This document shows, piece after piece, positions 16,420-24,263 of a stretch of 64,000 nucleotides of DNA (the first letter of the stretch is position 1; every line of letters begins with the position of its first letter). A model generated the notes under the pieces. It had not been told where the DNA came from and ran no database searches. It worked only from the letters and a program-made list of their open reading frames with translations. This DNA is from JBPRGH01 sp051418055 (GTDB taxonomy: Bacteria > Bacteroidota > Bacteroidia > Cytophagales > Cyclobacteriaceae). The stretch spans positions 150,162-214,161 of the forward strand of contig JBPRGH010000120.1 in NCBI GenBank assembly GCA_051418055.1. Direction: 5' to 3'. The translations under genes were made by a program, and so were the position numbers.

Positions 16420-17342
16420 TTATTCACTAACTCTTCTATTGCAAATCCTTCAGATACAAAAGGAAAGTTTAATAATTTAGCTACAGTTGGCGCTATATCT
16501 GATTGCTCATAAGGGGTATCCACCACAATGCCTTTTTCAAAATCCGGACCCAGCGCTAAAAGAGATATTTTTTTACACCCTTCACACTTATCTCCATGAT
16601 CTTCGAATCCAGTACTTATACCATCAAGATGACGTCCATGATCATTAGTGATCAACAAGGTAGTTTTATCTGCATAGTGAGGATGAGATTGAATAAGATT
16701 CCAAACATCTCCTACATATCCGTCTGTTTCATTTATAGATCTTATATAATTTACCCAGTCATTTCTATGTCCATATTGATCCGGGCCTTTTAAATGTATC
16801 ATTGCCAAAGAAGGCTGTTGCTCATTAAGAACCTGTAATGCGACTTTTATTGTTATACTATCCTCACGATTCTCAGCATCCATTGAAGGTGAAAAGGAAC
16901 CTCTCCATTTTAGATCTTTTGTATCTGCAAGAATTGAAAGTTTCTCCTTGCTTGTTACAAGCCAGGCTTCGTCAGGAGGTAATTGTGTATAAGAAAGATA
17001 TGACTGAAAAATAGATAGGTTTGCCGGCAGCTCAGTCCCATTATTCTCAATTTTTTGGTAAAAACCAGTAGTAATTGCTGTATGCCCGGCAAGTGTGTAG
17101 GTTTCACCTTCATTAAAAAAATTCTTAAAAAGAATCCCTTCACCAGCCAACTGGCTCTGAACGGGTATATTTTGCCGTAGATTATCCCCCCATGTCTCCT
17201 GATAACGAGGACCATCAATAACCACAATTATTACGTTTTCTGTTGTATAATCTGAGGCAGGTATTACTTCAAAAAGCACTTCATTTTGTTGACAGCCAAA
17301 AAACAAAGTACACGTTATAAAAAGAAAGATTTTCTTCATCAA
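16416..17342 (-). CDS. Alkaline phosphatase/phosphodiesterase superfamily lipoprotein
   Basis: A 308-residue lipoprotein (signal segment ending TLFFGC, Cys17). The core belongs to the type I phosphodiesterase/sulfatase fold: NVIIVVIDGPRYQETW gives the first metal-binding Asp, GHTAITTGFY the nucleophile region (a Thr), KGPDQYGHRNDW the Asp/His pair, and LLITNDHGRHLDG plus GFEDHGDKCEG the last metal ligands. Members hydrolyse phosphoesters or sulfates in the periplasm; the substrate is not evident. It is coupled to the barrel-like gene downstream by a 4-base overlap. Convergent or upstream genes do not add information. Confidence 0.78.
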   Translation of the reverse strand: MMKKIFLFITCTLFFGCQQNEVLFEVIPASDYTTENVIIVVIDGPRYQETWGDNLRQNIPVQSQLAGEGILFKNFFNEGETYTLAGHTAITTGFYQKIENNGTELPANLSIFQSYLSYTQLPPDEAWLVTSKEKLSILADTKDLKWRGSFSPSMDAENREDSITIKVALQVLNEQQPSLAMIHLKGPDQYGHRNDWVNYIRSINETDGYVGDVWNLIQSHPHYADKTTLLITNDHGRHLDGISTGFEDHGDKCEGCKKISLLALGPDFEKGIVVDTPYEQSDIAPTVAKLLNFPFVSEGFAIEELVNK

Positions 17343-17467
17343 AATTTTCTAAACACTTTATTAAATCTATTGTTCTCCAATGTTACAATATATTCAATAA
17401 ACTACGAATAGGAAACTTTATTACTTGATATATTATCTTTCTTTGTAATAAATTATTAACTATTTAA

Positions 17468-17510
17468 TAAAAAAAGCTGCTTTACCGGATAAAATCCTTT
17501 CAGGCAGCTT
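17468..17510 (-). terminator. Intrinsic terminator of the small basic gene
   Basis: On the minus strand AAGCTGC and GCAGCTT (17504-17510 with 17474-17480) form a 7-bp stem with a long loop containing an inner GGAT/ATCC pair, followed by about seven T. It lies 25 bases after the stop of the 57-residue gene. Confidence 0.7.
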
Positions 17511-17534
17511 GATAAGGCTTAGGGTTAAAATATT

Positions 17535-17708
17535 TTATTCTTCTTTTGCTTTTGTTTTCTTCCTGACATTGCCGGCACCACCAGTTCTGCTTCCCTGCTT
17601 TTTTTGCTTTGGCAACTTGCTTCCTGCATTACCATCTCTGCTTCCTGCCACTGGTTGTGCTGTTGAATAAACCAATTCATGTAAAGTGCTACTCTCTCTG
17701 CTTCTCAT
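17535..17708 (-). CDS. Small basic Gly/Ser/Lys-rich hypothetical protein
   Basis: A 57-residue frame, ATG to TAA, with about fifteen Lys or Arg residues and many Gly and Ser (for example GSKLPKQKKQGSRTGGAGNV). It is too short for usual length cut-offs. Support comes from its own terminator downstream and the lack of any other gene in this gap. The composition suggests a disordered nucleic-acid-binding or ribosome-associated protein, but I recognise no family and give no function. There is no signal peptide or membrane segment. Confidence 0.5.
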   Translation of the reverse strand: MRSRESSTLHELVYSTAQPVAGSRDGNAGSKLPKQKKQGSRTGGAGNVRKKTKAKEE

Positions 17709-17936
17709 AATAAATTTATTTTTATACCTACGGAATCAAAGTTTCAAAACAATGCCAAAAAACCGGGTATATGAAGAAATAGCCCAAATAAAATCTAAAC
17801 TTCTAATTTACAGGAAATTAAAAATAAGGGTTTTCAAAAGATAAAGTTTTTATTAAAGATAATATGAGGCATATTTCAGAACTATTGGGGATTTTATTCT
17901 ACCTGATGAGCTTTAAGCCACTGATTTTCATTAGGA

Positions 17937-17967
17937 TTTGTTATTTATTACAGGTAGCGTAATTTTG
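17937..17967 (+). promoter_or_regulatory. Promoter of gap
   Basis: TTTG at 17937-17940, a 19-base spacer, then TAATTTTG at 17960-17967: an exact fit to the Bacteroidota primary sigma consensus. Transcription should start near 17972, leaving about 33 untranslated bases before gap. The rest of the gap from 17709 holds nothing else I can support. Confidence 0.8.
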
Positions 17968-18004
17968 CAGCTTAATAATACAAAAACTCCTAAGCAAAAA
18001 TAAA

Positions 18005-18991
18005 ATGATAAAAGTAGCTATTAATGGATTCGGAAGAATCGGAAGAATAACCTTTAAAGCCTTACTGGCGAAAGATAATGTTGAAGTTGTAGCTGTAAAT
18101 GACCTTACAGATACAAAAACACTTGCACATTTGCTGAAATATGACTCTGCACATGGCCGTTTCAATGGAACAGTAGAATCAAAAGATAATGCAATAGTTG
18201 TTAACGGAAAAGAGATCAGAGTTTATGCTGAAAAAGATCCTGCTCAATTACCATGGGGTGACCTGGGCATTGATGTTGTTTTAGAATCTACCGGCCGTTT
18301 TACTGATGAAACAGGGGCTGGCAAACATATCACTGCTGGTGCTAAAAAAGTTGTTATCTCAGCACCGGCAAAAGGCAATATCCCTACTGTTGTTTTAGGT
18401 GTAAACAGTGATTCTTTAAAAGGAGATGAAAAGATAATTTCCAATGCCAGCTGTACTACAAACTGCTTAGCCCCTGTAGCAAAAGTGTTGCATGAGAAAT
18501 TTGGTATTGAAAGCGGTTATATCACAACCGTACATGCATATACTGCTGACCAGCAGCTACAGGATGCACCACATTCTGACCTTCGTCGTGCAAGAGCAGC
18601 TGCTGTTTCTATAGTACCTACCTCTACAGGTGCTGCTAAAGCTGTAGGATTAGTGTTACCTGAATTAAAAGGTAAACTTGATGGTATTGCAATGCGTGTT
18701 CCTGTTCCTACCGGTTCCTGTACTGATCTGGTTGTTCGACTAAATAAAGAAGTGACAGCTGAAGAAGTTAATGCAGCAATGAAAGAAGCGTCTGAAAATG
18801 AATTAAAAGGTATAATGGAATATACTGAAGATCCTATTGTATCTGCAGATGTTATTGGCAATACCTATTCCAGTATTTTTGATGCTCAACTTACTTCTGC
18901 AAATGGTAAATTAGTAAAAGTAGTAAGCTGGTATGATAATGAAGCCGGTTATTCCAGCCGTTCTGCTGATCTAATTGCAATGATGGGTTAG
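18005..18991 (+). CDS. gap: Glyceraldehyde-3-phosphate dehydrogenase, type I
   Basis: A 328-residue cytosolic glycolytic enzyme that oxidises glyceraldehyde 3-phosphate to 1,3-bisphosphoglycerate. It has the NAD-binding start KVAINGFGRIGR, a VNDLTD segment with the Asp that favours NAD over NADP, the catalytic Cys in SNASCTTNCLAP near 150, the active-site His in TTVHAYTADQQ, and WYDNEAGYSSR near the C-terminus. Length is normal. It has a strong promoter and its own terminator, so it is a single-gene unit. Confidence 0.97.
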   Translation: MIKVAINGFGRIGRITFKALLAKDNVEVVAVNDLTDTKTLAHLLKYDSAHGRFNGTVESKDNAIVVNGKEIRVYAEKDPAQLPWGDLGIDVVLESTGRFTDETGAGKHITAGAKKVVISAPAKGNIPTVVLGVNSDSLKGDEKIISNASCTTNCLAPVAKVLHEKFGIESGYITTVHAYTADQQLQDAPHSDLRRARAAAVSIVPTSTGAAKAVGLVLPELKGKLDGIAMRVPVPTGSCTDLVVRLNKEVTAEEVNAAMKEASENELKGIMEYTEDPIVSADVIGNTYSSIFDAQLTSANGKLVKVVSWYDNEAGYSSRSADLIAMMG

Positions 18992-19010
18992 ATTAACCTA
19001 TTCCTGAAAT

Positions 19011-19045
19011 ACAAAAAAAGCTGCTCAGATCGGGCAGCTTTTTTA
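19011..19045 (+). terminator. Intrinsic terminator of gap
   Basis: AAGCTGC (19018-19024) pairs with GCAGCTT (19034-19040) around a 9-base loop and is followed by a run of T. A run of A on the other side makes it usable also for the convergent E1 gene. Confidence 0.85.
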
Positions 19046-19067
19046 TTAAACAGCAGTCTTATAATTT

Positions 19068-21479
19068 CTATTTATAAAGCGCCGGATACTGACCAGGATC
19101 GAATTCATGCATCATTGCATAAACTTTATCAAATACATCCTCAATATTCGGTTTGGAGAAGTAATCACCATCAGATGCATAAGCAGGTCGATGCTCTTTA
19201 GCAGCAATAGTTTCAGGTTTTGAATCCAGATATTTATAAGCTTCCTGCTCTTCTACCACCTTCTGCATCATAAAGGCAGAAGCGCCACCGGGAACATCCT
19301 CATCCGCAAAGATCACTCTATTTGTCTTCTTTACTGATTCTACTATAGAATGATTTAAATCAAAAGGAAGTAAGCTTTGCACATCTATAACTTCACAGCT
19401 TATGCCAAATTCCTCCAGCTGACCTGCGGCCTCCATTACAATGCGGCACATTGAGCCGTAAGTTACTATTGTTATATCCTCCCCTTCTCTTAAAACCTCC
19501 GGAACACCTAAAGGAACTGTAAATTCTCCAACATTTTCCGGCATTTGTTCCTTTAACCTATACCCGTTCAGACATTCAATAATAAGTGCAGTATCGTCAC
19601 TTCTTAACATGGTGTTATAAAAGCCAGCTGCCTGTGTCATATTCCTTGGCACCAGCACATAAATACCTCTAATACTATTGAGGATCATACCCATAGGAGA
19701 TCCTGAATGCCAAACACCTTCAAGTCTGTGTCCCCTTGTTCTGATTATTACAGGTGCTTTTTGTCCACCCTTCGTTCGATATTGTAAAGTGGCAAGATCA
19801 TCAGACATTATCTGGATTGCATATAAAAGATAATCAAGGTACTGGATTTCTGCAATTGGACGTAATCCTCTCATTGCGGTACCTATCCCCTGCCCCAGAA
19901 TGGTACATTCACGAATTCCGGTATCTGTAACTCGCAATTCACCATATTTATCCTGTAGGCCGGCGAATGCCTGGTTAACATCACCGATCTTTCCAACATC
20001 TTCACCAAAAGCAAATACTCTCGGATCACGGTCCAGAGCTGCATCAAAACAAGCCTGTAAAACCTCTCTGCCGTCAACTGTAGGGGAAGATTCGTTATAA
20101 TTAGCATTGACAACCTCAACATTTAATGCTGCATATTCCGATTCACTATAAAGATGAGAATCATAACGCTCATTATTTTCCTCTATTATTCGCTCAACCC
20201 AGTCAATCAGGTTTTGACGGGCAGTAGTATCTTCATTCCGCATCATGCGTAATGCTTTCTTGGCGGCACGAATACTATCCATACGGATAGGATTTAAGGT
20301 TTTGGCAAGATCTTCTTTAATTTCCTTTATTTTGCTGCCATTTTCACTTTGTTTTGCCGCCTCATCCAATAAATTAACAGCATCCTGATGATCTTTTTTC
20401 ATTGAGCCATTAAAAGATTTCCAGGCAGCATCCTTGGCCGATTTGGCTTCCTTGCTGGCTTCTTTTTCCAGGTTATCAAGCTCCTGTTCAGTAGCAAATT
20501 CTTCGGATAATATCCATTCCCTCATTTTAAGGATACAATCGTGCTCAAGTTCCCAATCAAGGCGTTCTCTTGATTTATAACGCTCATGGGATCCCGAAGT
20601 AGAGTGCCCCTGGGGCTGCGTCACTTCCACCACATGTATTAAAACAGGTGTATGCTCTTCGCGGCATAATTTTGCTGCTTTTTTATAGGTTTTGATCAGC
20701 TCTACATAATCCCAGCCTTTTACTGTAAATATCTCAAATCCTTTTTCACTTTTTGCACGCTGAAAACCTGCTAATATCTTGCTTATACTTCCTTTTGTAG
20801 TATGGTATTTTTGGGGTACGGATATTCCATATTCATCATCCCATACTGACATTAACATAGGAATTTGAAGCACACCCGCAGCATTGATAGATTCAAAGAA
20901 CATGCCTTCGGATGTGGATGCATTCCCAATGGTACCAAATGCTATTTCATTTCCTTTTTTGGAAAACTGGTCGTACGAATGTAGAGCCGGATTTTCCCTA
21001 TAGAGTTTTGATGCATATGCAAGCCCCACCAATCTTGGCATTTGAGAAGCTGTAGGAGAAATATCAGAGCTGCTGTTCTTCTCTTCAGAAATGGTTTTAA
21101 ATTTTCCCTCCTCGTCAAGCATCCGGGTCCCGAAATGTCCATTCATCAATCTTCCACCCGATGCAGGTTCCTCCTCCACATTGGAATGTGCGTATAGTTG
21201 AGCAAAATACTCCTGAACAGTAAGCTCACCAATGGCAAACATAAATGTCTGGTCACGATAATATCCGGATCTTACATCTCCAGGTTTAAAAGCCTTTGCC
21301 ATAGCAATTTGAGGTAACTCCTTGCCATCGCCAAAAATCCCAAATTTGGCTTTACCCATGAATACTTCCTTACGACCGATCAAACTCGCTTCCCTGCTGA
21401 CAACAGCTAACCGATAATCATTAAGGATTTCTTGTATATCCAAATTTATTTTAGGAGAAATTTTTACAGTATCCAACAT
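19068..21479 (-). CDS. 2-oxoacid dehydrogenase E1, fused alpha and beta subunits (branched-chain type)
   Basis: An 803-residue thiamine-diphosphate enzyme. The first half is the E1-alpha domain (GRKEVFMGKAKFGIFGDGKE, FGTIGNASTSEGMFFESINA with the cofactor site). The second half, from about residue 470, is the transketolase-like E1-beta domain (DPRVFAFGEDVGKIGDVNQA, VIIRTRGHRLEGVWHSGS, C-terminal FADEDVPGGASAFMM). It decarboxylates a 2-oxoacid and acylates the E2 lipoyl arm; the fused form in Bacteroidota is usually labelled 2-oxoisovalerate dehydrogenase. I chose this ATG because a perfect promoter puts the transcription start near 21511, which rules out the longer frame from 21518. No E2 or E3 gene is nearby. 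Confidence 0.9.
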   Translation of the reverse strand: MLDTVKISPKINLDIQEILNDYRLAVVSREASLIGRKEVFMGKAKFGIFGDGKELPQIAMAKAFKPGDVRSGYYRDQTFMFAIGELTVQEYFAQLYAHSNVEEEPASGGRLMNGHFGTRMLDEEGKFKTISEEKNSSSDISPTASQMPRLVGLAYASKLYRENPALHSYDQFSKKGNEIAFGTIGNASTSEGMFFESINAAGVLQIPMLMSVWDDEYGISVPQKYHTTKGSISKILAGFQRAKSEKGFEIFTVKGWDYVELIKTYKKAAKLCREEHTPVLIHVVEVTQPQGHSTSGSHERYKSRERLDWELEHDCILKMREWILSEEFATEQELDNLEKEASKEAKSAKDAAWKSFNGSMKKDHQDAVNLLDEAAKQSENGSKIKEIKEDLAKTLNPIRMDSIRAAKKALRMMRNEDTTARQNLIDWVERIIEENNERYDSHLYSESEYAALNVEVVNANYNESSPTVDGREVLQACFDAALDRDPRVFAFGEDVGKIGDVNQAFAGLQDKYGELRVTDTGIRECTILGQGIGTAMRGLRPIAEIQYLDYLLYAIQIMSDDLATLQYRTKGGQKAPVIIRTRGHRLEGVWHSGSPMGMILNSIRGIYVLVPRNMTQAAGFYNTMLRSDDTALIIECLNGYRLKEQMPENVGEFTVPLGVPEVLREGEDITIVTYGSMCRIVMEAAGQLEEFGISCEVIDVQSLLPFDLNHSIVESVKKTNRVIFADEDVPGGASAFMMQKVVEEQEAYKYLDSKPETIAAKEHRPAYASDGDYFSKPNIEDVFDKVYAMMHEFDPGQYPALYK

Positions 21480-21515
21480 TACTAATTTAAAGTGACACAT
21501 CTGGTTGACAGGAAA

Positions 21516-21546
21516 CAAAAATAACCAATTTCAGCTACCCATCAAA
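21516..21546 (-). promoter_or_regulatory. Promoter of the E1 dehydrogenase gene
   Basis: On the minus strand TTTG (21546-21543), a 19-base spacer, then TATTTTTG (21523-21516): exact Bacteroidota consensus. The transcription start should be near 21511, about 30 bases before the chosen ATG at 21479. Confidence 0.8.
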
Positions 21547-21733
21547 CCTTACATTTTACTGCATATAAACAGAAAATTCTTTAATATAATTAATAACCTA
21601 TGTGATCTAAAGGTTTAACACAAATTACTGATAGTTTAAATTGCTAATTATTTTATATTCCAAATAATCTAATTTTTTTTTGGAATAAGGGCTTTGAGCT
21701 TCAAATTTTGTTTTTTACCCCATATTCCATTTG

Positions 21734-21741
21734 TATATTTG
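21734..21741 (+). promoter_or_regulatory. Predicted -7 promoter element of ald
   Basis: TATATTTG, an exact match to TAnnTTTG, 28 bases before the ald start. The -33 part is poor: TTTG occurs at 21707-21710, which gives a spacer of 23 instead of about 19. Confidence 0.55.
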
Positions 21742-21769
21742 CAAACGTTTTAATTAAATCTCTAATAAG

Positions 21770-22885
21770 ATGATCATAGGTGTTCCAAAGGAAATTAAAA
21801 ATAATGAGAACCGCGTAGCGCTTACACCGGCAGGAGCTAAAGAATTAGTAAAGAGAGGGCATGAAGTGTATATTCAGTCAACTGCAGGAATTGGCAGTGG
21901 GTTTACTGATGAACAGTATGAAGGTGAGGGAGCTAAAATATTACCATCCATAGAAGATGTCTATAAGATTGCGGAAATGATAATGAAAGTTAAGGAGCCT
22001 ATTAAAGAAGAATACTCTTTAATTAAGGAAAACCAGCTGGTATTTACCTACTTCCATTTTGCATCTTATGAACCTTTAACAAAGGCCATGGTAGATAGCA
22101 AATCTATTTGTCTTTCATATGAAACAGTAGAAAAAGCAGATCGTAGCCTGCCTCTTTTGGTTCCTATGTCAGAAGTTGCTGGTAAGATGTCTGTACAGGA
22201 AGGCGCTAAATATCTTGAGAAACCTTTAAAAGGTCGTGGTATTTTGTTAGGTGGGGTTCCGGGTGTCAGGCCTGCGAAAGTGATGATCTTAGGTGGTGGT
22301 GTTGTAGGTACAAGCGCTGCAATTGTTGCGGCCGGAATGGGTGCCGATGTTACTATCATGGACATCAACCTTGACCGTCTTCGTTATCTGGATGAGATTA
22401 TGCCTGCAAATGTAAATACTTATTATTCCAGTGAATACAATATCCGCGAGCTTATCTCTACACATGACCTTATTATTGGAGCTGTTCTTATACCCGGTGC
22501 TAAAGCCCCTAATCTTATCACTAAAGATATGCTAAAGGAAATGCAGCCGGGAACAGTACTTGTTGATGTAGCAGTAGATCAGGGAGGTTGTATTGAAACT
22601 TGTGAACCAACCACACATCAGAATCCAACTTATATCATTGATGATATCGTTCATTATTGTGTGGCTAATATGCCCGGAGCTGTACCATATACCTCTACTC
22701 TGGCATTAACTAACGCAACCCTTCCATATGCTATCCAGCTGGCAAATAAAGGATGGAAAACTGCATGCAGGGAAAACAATGAACTTAAAAAGGGACTAAA
22801 TATTATTAATGGTGATATTGTATATCAGGCAGTAGCTGAGGCTTTCGATATGCCATTTGTTCCTGTTGAAAAGTATCTTGATTAA
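21770..22885 (+). CDS. ald: Alanine dehydrogenase
   Basis: A 371-residue NAD-dependent enzyme that interconverts alanine and pyruvate plus ammonia. Residues known to matter in this family are all present: Arg15 (ENRVALTP), Lys75 (KVKEP), His96 (TYFHFA) and the Asp in DVAVDQGGC near 268. The NAD fold is seen in MILGGGVVGTSAAIVA. Length is standard. It has a -7 element upstream and its own terminator. A second, degenerate paralogue lies at 58941-60164, and comparison with it makes this one the likely working enzyme. Confidence 0.95.
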   Translation: MIIGVPKEIKNNENRVALTPAGAKELVKRGHEVYIQSTAGIGSGFTDEQYEGEGAKILPSIEDVYKIAEMIMKVKEPIKEEYSLIKENQLVFTYFHFASYEPLTKAMVDSKSICLSYETVEKADRSLPLLVPMSEVAGKMSVQEGAKYLEKPLKGRGILLGGVPGVRPAKVMILGGGVVGTSAAIVAAGMGADVTIMDINLDRLRYLDEIMPANVNTYYSSEYNIRELISTHDLIIGAVLIPGAKAPNLITKDMLKEMQPGTVLVDVAVDQGGCIETCEPTTHQNPTYIIDDIVHYCVANMPGAVPYTSTLALTNATLPYAIQLANKGWKTACRENNELKKGLNIINGDIVYQAVAEAFDMPFVPVEKYLD

Positions 22886-22910
22886 AAGCTAAATTTATTA
22901 TAGTTTGAAG

Positions 22911-22939
22911 GCAGGTTCATTTTTTGAGCCTGCTTTTTT
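22911..22939 (+). terminator. Intrinsic terminator of ald
   Basis: GCAGGTTCA (22911-22919) pairs with TGAGCCTGC (22925-22933), 9 bp with one G-U pair and a 5-base loop, followed by six T. It touches the 3' end of the convergent gene. Confidence 0.88.
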
Positions 22940-23387
22940 ATTTAGAAGGTGCTACCGGTATTTCATTATAGATCTCATAAATATCCTTTTCCTCGTTATA
23001 GGCAAAACAATAATGAGAAAGGCCATTTGTGATCATCAAATAAGAAGCATTCAATATCTTGTTATATGCCGCAATCTGTTCAATAACTTTTTGGTTAAGC
23101 TTAACATCATAAGATTTACATTCAACCAGCAAATAAGGATCTCCCTGTCGATCATGGATGAGTATATCAGATCTTTTCAAAAGCCTGTTATAAGATAGCC
23201 CACCCTCTACTCTAATAAGGCCTTTAGGATATCCATGGTGCTCACACAGGTAATGAATAAAATGCTGGCGTACCCATTCTTCCGGAGTTAAAAGGATATA
23301 TTTTTTCCTAATGATATCAAATATGTGATATTTGCCCTTTAATTCTTTTACTTCTACAGATATAGGAGGTAAATTCAACTCTCGCAT
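22938..23387 (-). CDS. HsdR N-terminal-like nuclease-fold protein
   Basis: A 149-residue stand-alone protein resembling the N-terminal domain of type I restriction HsdR subunits. The PD-(D/E)xK-like pattern is visible: RSDILIHDRQGDPYLLVECKSYDV, with Asp, Glu and Lys near 98-114. No helicase, methylase or specificity genes accompany it, so this is not a restriction system. Short orphan genes of this kind are common in Bacteroidota, with unknown function. I start at MRELNLPP because TACTTTTG (23402-23395), a good -7 element, would put the transcription start after the alternative ATG at 23405. Confidence 0.75.
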   Translation of the reverse strand: MRELNLPPISVEVKELKGKYHIFDIIRKKYILLTPEEWVRQHFIHYLCEHHGYPKGLIRVEGGLSYNRLLKRSDILIHDRQGDPYLLVECKSYDVKLNQKVIEQIAAYNKILNASYLMITNGLSHYCFAYNEEKDIYEIYNEIPVAPSK

Positions 23388-23480
23388 TGCAGTGCAAAAG
23401 TACATGTTTGGAGAAGAGTTAAATATTAATTTAATACAAATAGCAGAATATCTGTTAACAATAAAATTTTAATTTATTAA

Positions 23481-24251
23481 ATGAAAACGAAAAAAGAAAT
23501 TGTAGGGAACTGGCTTCCTCGCTACACAGGAACTCCTATTGAAGAATTCGGAAAATATATCTTACTGACAAATTTTATAAATTATGTAGAAATGTTTTCT
23601 GAAAAATTTGGGGTCCCTGTTAAAGGTATAGACAAGCCTATGCAAACTGCTACAGCAAATGATATAACAATAATAAATTTTGGTATGGGTAGCGCAATGG
23701 CTGCAACTGTAATGGATCTTTTATCCGCAGCAAAACCAAAAGCTGCATTATTTTTAGGTAAATGTGGTGGATTAAAGAAGAAAACAAAAATCGGGGACTT
23801 TATTCTTCCTATAGCAGGTATCCGTGGTGAAGGAACCAGCGATGAATATATGCCTATGGAAATCCCTGCACTTCCCTCTTTCAGTCTGCAACGTGCCACA
23901 TCTTCCATGATAAAAAAACGAGGAATTGACTACTGGACCGGAACGGTATTCACAACTAATCGACGTGTATGGGAGCATGATAAGAATTTTAAAAAGTACC
24001 TGCGTAAGGTTAGGGCAATAGCAATAGATATGGAAACTGCCACCTTATTTACCGTAGGTTTTATTAATGGGATCCCAAGAGGTGCATTATTATTAGTTTC
24101 TGATAATCCAATGATCCCTGAGGGAGTAAAAACATCGACCAGTGATCTTGGCGTAACCAGTAATTTTGCGATGACACATTTGGAAGTGGGTATTGAAGCA
24201 CTGATGGAGCTTATTACTTCAGGTGATTCTGTTAAACACCTTAGATTCTAA
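23481..24251 (+). CDS. amn: AMP nucleosidase
   Basis: A 256-residue member of the purine nucleoside phosphorylase/uridine phosphorylase superfamily, of the short Bacteroidota type annotated as AMP nucleosidase. It would split AMP into adenine and ribose 5-phosphate. Visible features are the NFGMGSAMAATVMDLLSA substrate loop, LFLGKCGGL, the acidic IDMETATLFTVGF motif and LLLVSDNPM with the general-acid Asp. The start chosen gives a complete fold. It is followed after 12 bases by a membrane transporter gene, so they may be co-transcribed. A 5'-methylthioadenosine or nucleoside substrate cannot be ruled out. Confidence 0.8.
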   Translation: MKTKKEIVGNWLPRYTGTPIEEFGKYILLTNFINYVEMFSEKFGVPVKGIDKPMQTATANDITIINFGMGSAMAATVMDLLSAAKPKAALFLGKCGGLKKKTKIGDFILPIAGIRGEGTSDEYMPMEIPALPSFSLQRATSSMIKKRGIDYWTGTVFTTNRRVWEHDKNFKKYLRKVRAIAIDMETATLFTVGFINGIPRGALLLVSDNPMIPEGVKTSTSDLGVTSNFAMTHLEVGIEALMELITSGDSVKHLRF

Positions 24252-24263
24252 GCACGAACTTTT

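Noticed and set aside
17752..17844. Frame of about 30 residues starting MPKNRVYEEIAQ ahead of gap
   Set aside because: No terminator, no promoter, no recognisable composition; not enough support.
22938..23387. Type I restriction system
   Set aside because: Only an HsdR N-terminal-like domain; no helicase, methylase or specificity gene is near.
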